Part shown: piece by piece, positions 26,145 to 35,569 of the stretch
Layout of the letters: every line of letters starts with the position of its first letter
Position numbering within the stretch: position 1 is the first letter of the stretch
Source: Desulfurivibrio sp044068515
Lineage (GTDB): Bacteria > Desulfobacterota > Desulfobulbia > Desulfobulbales > Desulfurivibrionaceae
NCBI RefSeq assembly: GCF_044068515.1
Contig: NZ_JBIPKI010000001.1
Location: forward strand, 124,001-188,000
Direction of reading: 5' to 3'
Length of the DNA stretch: 64,000 nucleotides
Translations under genes and position numbers: made by a program
Notes under the pieces: model-generated
What the model was told of the DNA's origin: nothing
The model's input: the letters and a program-made list of their open reading frames with translations, nothing else
Databases searched by the model: none

Positions 26145-27173
26145 TTAATTCGACCGCGGGGCCAGTTGGACGGCTCCGGGTTTGAAGGCGATCTGCACCC
26201 GGTCGCCGGCCATAATACCGGAGGCGGCCACCGCCTCTCTGGTCGATAGCGCCTGCAGGGAGATCCCTAGATCCAGCAGGAGCTTGATCCGTTCGCCCTC
26301 GACGGTCATCTGCACCACCCGGGCGGGGTAGGTGGTTTCTCCCTGAGGGTTGTGATCGCTTTGTCCTAACGGTTTAACCATGATGCCTTCGGGGTTGATC
26401 ATTACCCGAGCCCGGCCGGTTCCGCTTCCTGGGACCTCTAGGACGATTTGCTTGCTCAGGCGGCAGATCGACCGGCCATTCCGTTGTTCCAGGTGGGCGG
26501 TCAGCAGATTTTCGCCGCCCGGGCCGGTCAGTTTGCCGGCAAAGAGGAAAATCCGCTCATCGGCCAGTTTGGCGGCTTCCAGTTGGCGGTGGGTGGCAAA
26601 GATGATGGAAATATGCTTTTCCCCCCGCAACTCGGCCAAGATTTTCTCGATAACCGCCTGGTTCTCTACATCCACGCTGGCGGTGGGCTCATCAAAAAGC
26701 AAGACCTCCGGCTCACAGGCCAGGGCCCGGGCAATGGCTATTCGCTGGGTTTCGCCGCCCGAAAGCAGATGGGCCGGCCGATCGGCGAATTCCCCCATCC
26801 CCACCCGTTCCAGGCATTGTTCGGCCAGCCGGCGGCGCTGCTGGGTCGCCATTCCCCGCAAAGCGGGGCCATACTCCACGTTCTTCAAAACCGTGCTGGT
26901 GAACATGATGGGATGCTGGTCTACCAGTACTACCTGCTGGCGCAGGGCGCGCAGGGATGGTTCGCGCCATTCCACCAGGCGGCCCTTGAAGCGGATCTCG
27001 CCACCGGCCGGGGGCACGAGAAAGGCCAGAATGTGCAGCAGGGTGGTTTTGCCGCACCCGTTGGGGCCCAGCAGGGCGTAACTGCCGCCAGTAGCCAGTT
27101 CCAGTTCGGCCAGGTCCAGCACCGTGCGCCGGGCAAAAATCTGGCGCAGGCCGCGCAGGTGATAAAGACTCAT
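26145..27173 (-). CDS. tupC: Tungstate ABC transporter ATP-binding protein with a C-terminal TOBE-like domain
   Basis: 342 residues. The ABC motifs are Walker A GPNGCGKTT, signature LSGGETQR and Walker B VLLFDEPTA, with the switch His in FATHRQ. Residues about 275-340 form a molybdate-binding TOBE-like domain (ARVVQMTVEGERIKLLLDLG), as in ModC/TupC-type ATPases that may sense substrate. It overlaps tupB by 4 bases, so the pair is translationally coupled. Confidence 0.9.
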   Translation of the reverse strand: MSLYHLRGLRQIFARRTVLDLAELELATGGSYALLGPNGCGKTTLLHILAFLVPPAGGEIRFKGRLVEWREPSLRALRQQVVLVDQHPIMFTSTVLKNVEYGPALRGMATQQRRRLAEQCLERVGMGEFADRPAHLLSGGETQRIAIARALACEPEVLLFDEPTASVDVENQAVIEKILAELRGEKHISIIFATHRQLEAAKLADERIFLFAGKLTGPGGENLLTAHLEQRNGRSICRLSKQIVLEVPGSGTGRARVMINPEGIMVKPLGQSDHNPQGETTYPARVVQMTVEGERIKLLLDLGISLQALSTREAVAASGIMAGDRVQIAFKPGAVQLAPRSN

Positions 27174-27871
27174 CGCTCACCTCCGTAGCGGCCCTGGATC
27201 AACTGCAAAGCCGCGTTCATCACCAGGCTGACGGTCAGCAGCACGATGCCCAGGGCCACGGCCAGGGTAAATTCCCCCTTGTTGTGCTCGAGGGCCATGG
27301 CGGTGGTCATGGTCCGGGTAAAACCCTTGATGTTGCCGCCCAACATCATGGCGATCCCGATTTCGGCGATTACCCGGCCAAAGGCGGCGATGATCGCCGC
27401 CAGAATGCCGAAGCGGGCCTCCCGGGCCACCACCAGCACGGCTTGGAAGGTGGAAGCTCCCAGGGTCAGGGCGGTGCTCCGGTAGCGCTGATCGATGCGG
27501 CTGACCGCGGCCATGGTGAAGGTGGCTACCCAGGGCAGGATCAGGATTATCTGCCCGATGATGATCGCCTTGGGGGTGTAGAGCAGGCCCAGGTGGCCGA
27601 GCATCCCCCGCCGGGATAGAAAAGCGTAAACCAGCAGACCGATTACCACGGTGGGCAAGGCCAGCAGGGTGTTCATAATTGTAATCACCACCCGCTTGCC
27701 GCGAAATTTCTTGACCGCGATTAAAAAACCCAGCGGCACTCCTAAGATCGAAGCTATCAGGGTGGAGAAAAAGCTTACGTAGAGGGAGATGTAGACGATG
27801 AAGTACATCTCCGGGTCCAGGGACCAGATCATCTGCAGGGCGGTAATGAAACTTTGGCCGAGAAAGTCCAT
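27170..27871 (-). CDS. tupB: Tungstate ABC transporter permease
   Basis: 233 residues with about five membrane helices. The EAA-like cytoplasmic loop, which docks the ATPase, is AALGRVIAEIGIAMMLGGNIKG-like in position (residues about 165-185). The opening half (LYVSFFSTLIASILGVPLG) and LALPTVVIGLLVY are typical of TupB. It lies between tupA and tupC, with a hairpin separating it from tupA. Confidence 0.9.
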   Translation of the reverse strand: MDFLGQSFITALQMIWSLDPEMYFIVYISLYVSFFSTLIASILGVPLGFLIAVKKFRGKRVVITIMNTLLALPTVVIGLLVYAFLSRRGMLGHLGLLYTPKAIIIGQIILILPWVATFTMAAVSRIDQRYRSTALTLGASTFQAVLVVAREARFGILAAIIAAFGRVIAEIGIAMMLGGNIKGFTRTMTTAMALEHNKGEFTLAVALGIVLLTVSLVMNAALQLIQGRYGGER

Positions 27872-27929
27872 GGGGCGAAAATCCTGATCACAGGCTAGTA
27901 GCAGTCGCAGGGTGGCTTGGTCCGCCGTT

Positions 27930-27967
27930 CAGCGGGGCCGGGCTTGGTCGCCGGTCCGGCCCCGCTG
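27930..27967. other. Hairpin between tupA and tupB
   Basis: CAGCGGGGCCGG (27930-27941) pairs perfectly with CCGGCCCCGCTG (27956-27967). There is no T tract. Such intercistronic structures often stabilise the upstream binding-protein message and keep its level above the permease; that role is inferred here. Confidence 0.55.
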
Positions 27968-27979
27968 CCCAGCGGGGGT

Positions 27980-28822
27980 TTACTTGGCGTCGGGGAAGAA
28001 CAGCAACTGGCCGTGCAATTTATAATTGCCGATGACCTGCTGGCCTCGTTCGGATACCAGCCAGCGGGCGAAGGTGTCGGCCAGTTCGAATTTGACATGG
28101 GGATGCTTGGCCGGATTGACCGGAATCACCCCGTAGGGATTTTTCAACATGTCGTCGCCTTCGTAGACGATTTCCAGCTCATAGGGCTGCTGGCGGCCGA
28201 ATTTGTACTGCAGATAGGTGCCCCGGTCGGCCAATACATAGCCATTTTTTTCCTCGGCGAAGATCAGGGCTTCGCCCATGCCCTGGCCGATGGAGAAATA
28301 CCAGCCATCCCCGTCCCGGGGAGACCGGGCCTCGGTCAAGGGCAGGCCGGTGGCCTGCCAGAGTTGCCTTTCCCGGGCATGGGTGCCGCTGTCGTCGCCC
28401 CGGGAGACAAAGGGGGCCGCGGCGGCGGCGATCCTCTGCAGGGCTGCGGCGGCATCGGGGGCCTTGCCGATTCCCGCCGGGTCGTTTGCCGGCCCGACGA
28501 TGATAAAGTCGTTGTACATCACGTAGTAACGCTTGGTGCCGTAGCCCTCCGCGACAAATTTTTCTTCCCGGGCGACATCATGGACGAAGATCACGTCGGC
28601 GTTGCCGTCCATGCCGTCCCGCAGGGACGCCCCGGTTCCCTTAGCCATGACCCGGACGGTGATCCCGGTGTCCTTGGTGAATTCCGGCAACAGATAGCCC
28701 AGCAGCCCCGAGGCCTCGGTACTGGTGGTGGTGCTCATCATGATCACCTTCTCCTGGGTCAGGGCGGGGGTGGCCGTCAGCATTACAAAAAGGCCGATAA
28801 GGGTTGGCAGCAATTTTCTCAT
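27980..28822 (-). CDS. tupA: Tungstate-binding protein TupA
   Basis: 280 residues. The start at 28822 has GGAGG upstream and a normal signal peptide (MRKLLPTLIGLFVML to ALTQ). The TTTSTEASGLLGY segment is the tungstate loop of the family; RGDDSGTHARERQLW and KNPYGVIPVNP follow. TupA binds tungstate tightly and hands it to TupBC. Tungsten would serve formate dehydrogenase or aldehyde oxidoreductase enzymes in an anaerobe, which are not in this window. Confidence 0.92.
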   Translation of the reverse strand: MRKLLPTLIGLFVMLTATPALTQEKVIMMSTTTSTEASGLLGYLLPEFTKDTGITVRVMAKGTGASLRDGMDGNADVIFVHDVAREEKFVAEGYGTKRYYVMYNDFIIVGPANDPAGIGKAPDAAAALQRIAAAAAPFVSRGDDSGTHARERQLWQATGLPLTEARSPRDGDGWYFSIGQGMGEALIFAEEKNGYVLADRGTYLQYKFGRQQPYELEIVYEGDDMLKNPYGVIPVNPAKHPHVKFELADTFARWLVSERGQQVIGNYKLHGQLLFFPDAK

Positions 28823-28881
28823 CACTTTTTTCCTCCAATTTTGGTTGGCAAACTTTCCCATAGCGACTTTTGGTCGCCTCC

Positions 28882-29808
28882 TCATCCCCCTCCACTGTCG
28901 GTTTCCCGGGGATAGACGGTCTGCCCGGTCTGGGCCAGATCATAGCCCTCCAGGTCGGCGGCCAACTGCCGGAAGGCCGAATCGTGCAATAGCCCGAGAA
29001 ACTGTTGAACTCCCTTGTCGAAATAACGTTCCCGATAAATCAGCAGATCGAAGCGTTCCCGGCCCAGTGGCAGAAAGTCCAGCCCCAGAATGCCGGCCAC
29101 CGCCCGAATGGCCGGTCCGGCATCGGCCTGGCCGGCAAGTACGGCCAGCCCCACATCGAGGTGGCGGGATACCTCCCGGCCATAGCCGGCCAGGGCCGGC
29201 CCCGATATCCCGGCTCGGGCCAGTTGTTGGTCGAACAGCAACCGGGTGCCGGTGGTTGGCGGGCGGTTGATCACCCGCAAATCCCTGGTACCCAGATCGG
29301 CCATCGCATTAATTTGCAAAGGGTTGCCCCGGGCCAGCAGCAGGCCCTGCTCGCGAAAGCAGAAGTTGACCACCACCGGCGGTTCGCTCAGCTCTTCCGA
29401 GGCAAAGCGGAAATTGAAGTCGCCGTCGTCCTCCTGGATGAGATGGCTGGAGGCGATATGACAGCGGTTGTCCTTCAGCGCCCTGAGCCCGCCGAAGCTG
29501 CCCACGTTGCCATACACCGCCAACTGTTCGGGATAGGTCCGGTTGAAGAGGTTCAGGGTCCGCTCCAGCAGGGGATCATCGCTGCCGGCCACAATAAGCA
29601 ATCCGTGATAAGGCGGCAGCGGCGGGACCGGGGTGGGCAGGTTCTCGGTGTTGTTTTCAAGCCACTGCTCGACCAGGTGCCGGGGAAACAGCCATTTGCC
29701 GGTGATTTTGGTGGCCGGCAAACCTTTATCGGCAATCAGGCCATAGACCATCTTTTCGTTGACATCGAGCAATTGGGCCACTTCTTTGGTAGACAGCAAG
29801 CTTTTCAC
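28882..29808 (-). CDS. Helix-turn-helix regulator fused to a periplasmic-binding-like domain
   Basis: 308 residues. The N-terminal excisionase/MerR-like HTH (STKEVAQLLDVNEKMVYGLI) covers residues about 5-50. Residues 70-300 form a PBP-superfamily domain with TTGTRLLFDQQL, resembling the binding domains of the molybdate/tungstate proteins it is encoded with. The arrangement suggests a one-component oxyanion sensor controlling the tup genes. I prefer GTG 29808, where GGAGG lies 5 bases upstream, over a TTG six codons earlier with no site. It is 59 bases from tupA. Confidence 0.8.
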   Translation of the reverse strand: MKSLLSTKEVAQLLDVNEKMVYGLIADKGLPATKITGKWLFPRHLVEQWLENNTENLPTPVPPLPPYHGLLIVAGSDDPLLERTLNLFNRTYPEQLAVYGNVGSFGGLRALKDNRCHIASSHLIQEDDGDFNFRFASEELSEPPVVVNFCFREQGLLLARGNPLQINAMADLGTRDLRVINRPPTTGTRLLFDQQLARAGISGPALAGYGREVSRHLDVGLAVLAGQADAGPAIRAVAGILGLDFLPLGRERFDLLIYRERYFDKGVQQFLGLLHDSAFRQLAADLEGYDLAQTGQTVYPRETDSGGG

Positions 29809-30043
29809 GCGATCCTCCGCTGGCAAAGGTAAGCTTATAAGATTATCTAGCTTTTATGGTTGGCATAAGTCAACATTAATTTTTGCATAAAACTGATAAT
29901 AACTAACTATAACCTAAAATAACCATAGTTGCGGCGGGGGTCTAGCGGCAAGGAGTAGAGGCTGGGGGAATTTTTTGGGCGGTGGCGCCCCGGCGGCCAA
30001 GCGACAATTGAAGCCCTTGCCCTGGGCTGTTGGCGAGGGAGAG
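29809..30043. promoter_or_regulatory. AT-rich regulatory region upstream of the tup regulator
   Basis: The segment 29830-29930 is strikingly AT-rich for this chromosome. It contains inverted pairs such as ACTAT (29903 area) / ATAGT and the facing motifs ATGGTT and AACCAT about 60 bases apart. These could be operator half-sites for the adjacent regulator. No single promoter could be fixed. Confidence 0.4.
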
Positions 30044-30463
30044 TTACAGTTCAGCTTCCAACTTCCGCGCCTGCTCTTCCTGTCCCAGTTGGCGATGGGC
30101 CGCGGCCATCAGCCGCAAATTTTCCCGATGCAGGGAGGAATTGGGGGGCAGCAGGGCGTTGGAGCGGCGGCCAAGCTGAATCGTCTGGGGATAATCACCC
30201 TGGCGATACTTGGTTTGGGCCAGGGTGTGCCAGAGCAGGGGATTGCGGGAGTCGAGGCGGATGGCCCGTTCCAGGTAGCCTTCGGCGCCGGCCAGATCAT
30301 CGCGGGCCAGGGCCTGTTGGGCGCTGGCCAGCAGAGGGCTCGATGGCGGGGCAACGGCGATCGGTTCCGGTTCCGGCCGGGGAGGGGGGGGACTCATTGC
30401 GGCCCATTGACAGCCGGCCAGCAGCAGTATCAGCAAAATCAGCAAACCAGTCAGATATCTCAT
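30044..30463 (-). CDS. Small TPR lipoprotein
   Basis: 139 residues. The signal peptide ends in the lipobox LLAGC, followed by a Pro-rich linker. Residues about 45-135 form two to three TPR helices (LASAQQALARDDLAGAEGYL and LWHTLAQTKYRQGDY). The start overlaps the mrcB stop by 4 bases, so it is coupled to PBP1b. By analogy with lipoprotein partners of class A PBPs it may help PBP1b, but it is not recognisable as LpoB and the role is inferred from the operon alone. Confidence 0.75.
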   Translation of the reverse strand: MRYLTGLLILLILLLAGCQWAAMSPPPPRPEPEPIAVAPPSSPLLASAQQALARDDLAGAEGYLERAIRLDSRNPLLWHTLAQTKYRQGDYPQTIQLGRRSNALLPPNSSLHRENLRLMAAAHRQLGQEEQARKLEAEL

Positions 30464-32811
30464 TGCCGTCCTCGCATAAGTTGGTCCAGTTTGCGGCCCA
30501 GCCAGCCCCGCTCGTCAAAGTCGTGCCCGCTCCCTGGCGGGCGGTCGACCGTTGCCGGCACCTTGGCGGCGACAAAGGGGAGCTGAATCGCCTGAGCGGT
30601 GCGGAAGCGCACTCGCTCCCGGCGTTGGGGATCGTACCAGGCCCACTCGATGGCGGGCGGAGTGGCCAGTTCCAGAGGGCGGCTGCCCAGGGCCCGGATT
30701 ATCTCGCCCCAGACCAGCAGGGCGCCGCTGGCGCCGCTCAAGCCCAGGGGCCGATTATCGTCCAGGCCGAGCCAGACCACCACCAGCCGGTCGCCGGTAA
30801 AACCGGCGAACCAACTGTCGCGCAGGCCGTCGGTAGAGCCGGTCTTGCCGGCCGGGGCCAGGCCGGCCGGCAGGTAAGCGGCTAGGGGGCGCCCGGTGCC
30901 CTGGCTGATGGTTTTTTGCATGGCGGAATTGATCAGAAAGGCCGGTTCCGGCTCCAGCCGCTGTTCCACCCTGATCGGAAAGCGCTCCAGGGGCTGATTG
31001 TCGGCCGCCGTCACCCGGTTGATCACCCGCTGGGGGCTGTAGAACCCGCCGCTGGCCATGGTCTGGTAAAACTGGCTTACCTCTAAGGGCGAGAGCTCAA
31101 GGGCGCCCAGCAGCAGCGAGGGGTAGGGCTTAACGGGGCGTTGCAACCCCAGGCGCTCCAGGGTGGCGATAACCCGGCCCAGCCCCAGTTCCAGCCCCAA
31201 ACGAACGGTGGCCAGGTTGTAGCTCTGGGCCAAAGCCTCGTAGAGCGGTACGGTCCCGTGTTCCTGCTGGTCGTAGTTGCGGGGTCGCCATTGGCTGCCA
31301 TCTTCCAGGTCGACCACGATGGCCCGGTCTTCCAGCAGGCTGGTCAGATCATAACCGTTTTCCAGGGCGCAGAGGTAGACCGCCGGCTTGATCAGCGAGC
31401 CGATGGGCCGCCGGGCGTCGACCGCCCGGTTGAAGCCGCGGTCGCCGGCAATCCGGCTGCCGGCGAGGGCTTCGATCTCCCCCGAGTCATAACGGCTGAC
31501 CACTACCGCCGCCTGAATCCGCTGGTGACCGGTCTGGCGCTCCAGCTGGGTCACGATGTCATCGAGGGCCTGTTCAACCCGCCATTGGACCTGGGGATCC
31601 AGGGTGGTGAAAATCTGCAAGCCCTGGCCGGTGAGGTCTTCCTCCCGGTAATTTTCCCGCAACTGGCGGTGGACCAGGCCGACAAAGGCCGGGAAGAGGG
31701 TGCTGCCGCCGGTAGCATGCAGGTCCTGGGCCAGAGCGGCGGCCTGGGCCTGCTCCGCTGCGGCCGGGCTGATGAATCCGGCCGCGACCATCGTCTGGAG
31801 CACCACGTCCCGCCGTTGCCGGCTCCGCTCAGGAAAGCGCCGGGGGTCGTAGTAGCTCGGCCCTTTCGCCAGGCCGACAAGCAGGGCCAGCTCGGGCAGC
31901 TCAAGATCGCTCAACTGGCGCCGGAAATAGAACTGGCTGGCCAGACCGAAGCCATGAATGGCCCTGCGCCCGTCCTGTCCGAGGAAAACCTCATTGATGT
32001 AGGCGGTGATGATTTCTTCCTTATCATAGCGCCGCTCCAGCATTAACGCCATGACCGCTTCGTTGAGCTTGCGGCCCCAGGTCCGCTCCCGGGTCAGGTA
32101 CATGTTCTTGATCAACTGCTGGGTCAGGGTGCTGCCGCCCTGGACGGTGGCCCGGGCCCGCAGATTGGCCAGCAAAGCCCGGCCGATTCCCCGGAAATCG
32201 AGGCCGCGGTGATGGTAGAAGTTGCGATCCTCAACCGCCAGCAGGGCCTGCACCAGAGCCTCCGGAATCTCCTGCCGGCCAACCAGTACCCTATCTTCGT
32301 GCTGCAGGGGATGAAAGGCGGCAATCGGGGCGGGATCGAGCCGCACCAACTCCAGGGGTTGGCCAGCGCTGGTTGCCAGGGCCGTGATCCGGTCGCTGGC
32401 AAAACGGATCATCAGGTGGCGGGCGGGCTCTTGACTGTTGCCGAAATCAAAAGCCCGGGTATGGAGGTTCAGGGTTGCCCCGGCAAGATGGTAACTGCCG
32501 GCAGAGGCCAATTGCCGGTCCTGGCGGTAACCGGCCAGTTCAAGTTCCCGCCGCAAGAGCTCGGCGCTCAGCGCCAGGCCGGGGTACAACTCCAGGGATC
32601 TGGCATAAACCCGAGCCGGGATCTCCCAGCGCTGGCCGTCAAAATGGGTGCGCAGTTGCCGGTCGAGATGCCGGAGGTAAAAAACCGGCAGCAGCAGAAT
32701 GACGAGCATCACCGCCGCGGCCAGGACCTTCCCTGAAAAAAAAGGGAAGCGCCGTAGGTCCTCGCGCGTGGGCCACCGCCATTTTTTCTTAAGTTTGTTG
32801 ATTATCTTCAT
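30460..32811 (-). CDS. mrcB: Penicillin-binding protein 1B (bifunctional class A)
   Basis: 783 residues. A short basic cytoplasmic tail and one membrane helix (about 28-47) are followed by a UB2H-like region. The glycosyltransferase domain has EDRNFYHHRGLD near residue 193 and GGSTLTQQLIKNMYL. The transpeptidase has the S-x-x-K nucleophile in GSLIKP, S-x-N in SYN and KTGSTDG near residue 655. It builds and crosslinks peptidoglycan. PBP1B rather than 1A is chosen from the UB2H-like segment and the domain order. Confidence 0.93.
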   Translation of the reverse strand: MKIINKLKKKWRWPTREDLRRFPFFSGKVLAAAVMLVILLLPVFYLRHLDRQLRTHFDGQRWEIPARVYARSLELYPGLALSAELLRRELELAGYRQDRQLASAGSYHLAGATLNLHTRAFDFGNSQEPARHLMIRFASDRITALATSAGQPLELVRLDPAPIAAFHPLQHEDRVLVGRQEIPEALVQALLAVEDRNFYHHRGLDFRGIGRALLANLRARATVQGGSTLTQQLIKNMYLTRERTWGRKLNEAVMALMLERRYDKEEIITAYINEVFLGQDGRRAIHGFGLASQFYFRRQLSDLELPELALLVGLAKGPSYYDPRRFPERSRQRRDVVLQTMVAAGFISPAAAEQAQAAALAQDLHATGGSTLFPAFVGLVHRQLRENYREEDLTGQGLQIFTTLDPQVQWRVEQALDDIVTQLERQTGHQRIQAAVVVSRYDSGEIEALAGSRIAGDRGFNRAVDARRPIGSLIKPAVYLCALENGYDLTSLLEDRAIVVDLEDGSQWRPRNYDQQEHGTVPLYEALAQSYNLATVRLGLELGLGRVIATLERLGLQRPVKPYPSLLLGALELSPLEVSQFYQTMASGGFYSPQRVINRVTAADNQPLERFPIRVEQRLEPEPAFLINSAMQKTISQGTGRPLAAYLPAGLAPAGKTGSTDGLRDSWFAGFTGDRLVVVWLGLDDNRPLGLSGASGALLVWGEIIRALGSRPLELATPPAIEWAWYDPQRRERVRFRTAQAIQLPFVAAKVPATVDRPPGSGHDFDERGWLGRKLDQLMRGRQ

Positions 32812-33037
32812 TGCTGGCTGTCACGGGGTGCCGGGGCACCTGTTTGGGGCGATGATCCGGAGCCGGCTTGACAGGCCGGCCCTGGCTGAGCGATACTTGC
32901 TCTAGCAAGGGTCCAATGACTGTTGGAACATCTGACAAAGCAAGCGGGGCGGGCCTGCTTGGGAGAGCACACCTAGCCGTTAAGTATCCCATATCGGCAA
33001 CCCATCCACAACCACATTTTTTCCCGGGAGGATCGTG

Positions 33038-33505
33038 ATGAAAAAGCTGATTTTGGCCGTAGTCGCAACCGCCGTGCTGGGGGGAGCCCCGGCTCTAGCC
33101 GGGGTTCAGCAAGCCGTGACCTATGTCGATGACATCAAGCCCCTGATGGAGCGGCGCTGCTATGCCTGCCACGGTGAGTATTCCCCCACCTTTGAGATGT
33201 TCGATGCCGACAAGGAAAAATACGCGGCGATGATGGTGGGACCACGGCTCAACAGCTATGAGCAAATGATGATCGTGGTCAGCGGCGCCGAGGCCGGAGC
33301 CCTGATGCGCCGCCTCGACGACGGCGCCAACACCCCCGACGGCCAGCCGGGCAATATGTACAGGCATCTGGGCAATGACGACGAAGAACGCGCCCCGAAC
33401 CTGCAGTTGTTCAAGAACTGGGTCGGCCACTGGACCCTCAAGGGGGCGGCCGAACTGACCGATGAGGATCGGGGGCAATTCAAGGTGCTGGAGCGCTCCA
33501 ATTGA
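33038..33505 (+). CDS. Periplasmic monoheme c-type cytochrome
   Basis: 155 residues. The signal peptide (MKKLILAVVATAVLGG to ALAG) exports it, and one heme-binding CYACH motif is near residue 42 within DIKPLMERRCYACHGEYSP. This opening resembles the PSCyt1-type cytochromes. The distal heme ligand is not obvious. ATG 33038 lies 6 bases after GGGAGG; a GTG three bases earlier is also possible. It precedes a ferredoxin-ASKHA protein by 67 bases, so the two may share a transcript. Confidence 0.8.
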   Translation: MKKLILAVVATAVLGGAPALAGVQQAVTYVDDIKPLMERRCYACHGEYSPTFEMFDADKEKYAAMMVGPRLNSYEQMMIVVSGAEAGALMRRLDDGANTPDGQPGNMYRHLGNDDEERAPNLQLFKNWVGHWTLKGAAELTDEDRGQFKVLERSN

Positions 33506-33572
33506 CAAGGGCCGCTGCAGCCGGGATGATTCCGGCCGGGCCCGGCCAGGCGCAAAGTATGGCATCGTTGCC

Positions 33573-35549
33573 ATGAGCGATAAGGCCAAGGTGACTTTTC
33601 TGCCGGGGGGCCGCACGGTAACGGTTGCCGTCGGCGAATCCCTGCTGGCGGCGGCCCGGCAGGCCGGTCTCCATGTCAACGCCTCCTGCGGCGGCAGCGG
33701 GGTCTGCGGCAAATGCCGGGTCATCGTCGAGGAAGGAGAGGCAAGGGGCGGCCAGAGCGAGAAAATCAGCGCCGCCGAATATCGCGTCGGCCAGCGTCAG
33801 GCCTGCCGGACGGTGGTGACCGGCGATCTGGTGGTGCGGATCCCCCTGGAATCCGGCCTGGGCCAGGGGGGACTCACCACCGGGGTCGCGGGCCGCAACC
33901 GGGCCCGGATGCATGTCTACGCCATCGACGATTTGCGCCAAAACGGGCTTTTTCTGCCGCCGGTGGAGAAATTTTTCCTCGAACTGCCCCGGGCCACCTC
34001 TGCCGACAACCGGGCCGACGCCGCCCGGGTTATCACCGCCCTCAATCACCAGTACGGCGAACGGCGGATGGTCGTCGCCCTCCCGGTCCTGCGCAAAATG
34101 CCCGCCGCTTTGCGGGCCGACGATTTCCGGGTCACCGTCACCCTGGCCCGGCCGGTGCGTCGGGGCAAGAACTTCATCATGGATATCCAGCCCGGCAACT
34201 GGACCCACCGCAACTTCGGCCTGGCCTTTGATATCGGCACCACTTCGGTTTACGGCCTTTTGATCGACCTCAACAGCGGCAAAGTGCTGGCCCGCGGCGG
34301 CGATTACAACGCCCAGCTCAGTTACGGCGAGGATGTGATCTCCCGGATCATTTACGCTGAAAAACCCCGGGGCCTGGAATTAATGCAAGAACTGGTTGTC
34401 GGCACCATCAACAAGGTGCTTGATGGGCTGCTGGCCAGGGCCCACCCCCCGGAAGAGGAGGCCAAGGGGGCGGTGCAACGTGCCGAGATTGCCTCGCTGA
34501 CCCTGGCCGCCAATACCACCATGACCCACCTGCTGCTGGGGCTCGATCCCCGCCAGATCCGCCGGGCCCCCTACGTGCCGGTCAGTACCTTTCTGCCGCC
34601 CCTGCGGGCCGCCGATCTCGGCATCAACCTGCCCCAGCATGCCGTGGCCCTGCCGTATCCCGCCATCTCCAGCTATGTCGGCGGCGATATCGTGGCCGGG
34701 GTGATGGGCTCGGGAATGTACCGCACCGCCAAGCTGACCCTTTACATCGATATCGGCACCAATGCCGAGATCGTCATCGGCAACCGGGAGTGGCTGGTCT
34801 GCGCCGCCTGTTCGGCCGGCCCGGCCTTCGAGGGCGGCGGCATCACCCACGGGATGCGGGCGGCGGCCGGGGCCATCAGCGATTTCAGCCTCGATCCCGC
34901 CACCCTGGAACCAACCTTGCAGACCGTGGGCAACCGGCCCCCGCTGGGCATCTGCGGCTCCGGCCTGCTGATCCTGATCGCCGCCCTCTTCGAGCATGGA
35001 ATGATCGATCACCGGGGCAAATTTCGGCGCCAATCGGCCTCTCCCCGGCTGCGCGAGGGCGGCAGCGGCTGGGAGTATGTCCTGGCCTGGCGGCGGGAGA
35101 GTGGCGGCGAGCATGACATCGTGCTCAACGAGGTGGATATCGAAAACTTCATCCGGGCCAAGGCGGCGATCTACGCCGGGGCCAAGACCCTGGTGGAGGA
35201 GGTGGGGCTGAGCATGGATGACTTGGAGCAGGTGATCCTGGCCGGAGCCTTCGGCAGCTACCTCGATCTCGACGCGGCGATCACCGTGGGGCTGCTGCCG
35301 GAGATCGCCGCCGAGAAGATCATCTACGTGGGCAACGGCGCCCTGCTGGGGGCCTGGATGAGCGAGATGAGCAACCATATCCGCCGCGACGTGGTCGCGG
35401 TGGTGCGGCGGATGACCAGCTTCGAACTCTCCGAGGTGCCGGCCTTCCAGGAACAGTACACCGCCTCCCAGTTTCTTCCCCACACCGACCTGAACTTGTT
35501 TCCCGATGTGCGCGCCCGCCTGGCCGGCCGCGCCGGTTCGGGCTTGTGA
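33573..35549 (+). CDS. Ferredoxin-ASKHA activator protein (RACo-like)
   Basis: 658 residues. Residues about 1-95 form a [2Fe-2S] ferredoxin domain with CGGSGVCGKCR and a distal Cys in QACRTVV. A linker and then the ASKHA actin-like ATPase domain follow (FDIGTTSVYGLLIDL, DIGTNAEIVIG, GAFGSYLDLDAA). This is the layout of RACo, the reductive activator of corrinoid proteins, which uses ATP to re-reduce Co(II) corrinoids. No corrinoid protein or methyltransferase is adjacent, so the partner is unknown. The start has no strong ribosome site; ATG 33573 begins the ferredoxin fold. Confidence 0.85.
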   Translation: MSDKAKVTFLPGGRTVTVAVGESLLAAARQAGLHVNASCGGSGVCGKCRVIVEEGEARGGQSEKISAAEYRVGQRQACRTVVTGDLVVRIPLESGLGQGGLTTGVAGRNRARMHVYAIDDLRQNGLFLPPVEKFFLELPRATSADNRADAARVITALNHQYGERRMVVALPVLRKMPAALRADDFRVTVTLARPVRRGKNFIMDIQPGNWTHRNFGLAFDIGTTSVYGLLIDLNSGKVLARGGDYNAQLSYGEDVISRIIYAEKPRGLELMQELVVGTINKVLDGLLARAHPPEEEAKGAVQRAEIASLTLAANTTMTHLLLGLDPRQIRRAPYVPVSTFLPPLRAADLGINLPQHAVALPYPAISSYVGGDIVAGVMGSGMYRTAKLTLYIDIGTNAEIVIGNREWLVCAACSAGPAFEGGGITHGMRAAAGAISDFSLDPATLEPTLQTVGNRPPLGICGSGLLILIAALFEHGMIDHRGKFRRQSASPRLREGGSGWEYVLAWRRESGGEHDIVLNEVDIENFIRAKAAIYAGAKTLVEEVGLSMDDLEQVILAGAFGSYLDLDAAITVGLLPEIAAEKIIYVGNGALLGAWMSEMSNHIRRDVVAVVRRMTSFELSEVPAFQEQYTASQFLPHTDLNLFPDVRARLAGRAGSGL

Positions 35550-35569
35550 CAGTCTTGCCGATCAGCCCC

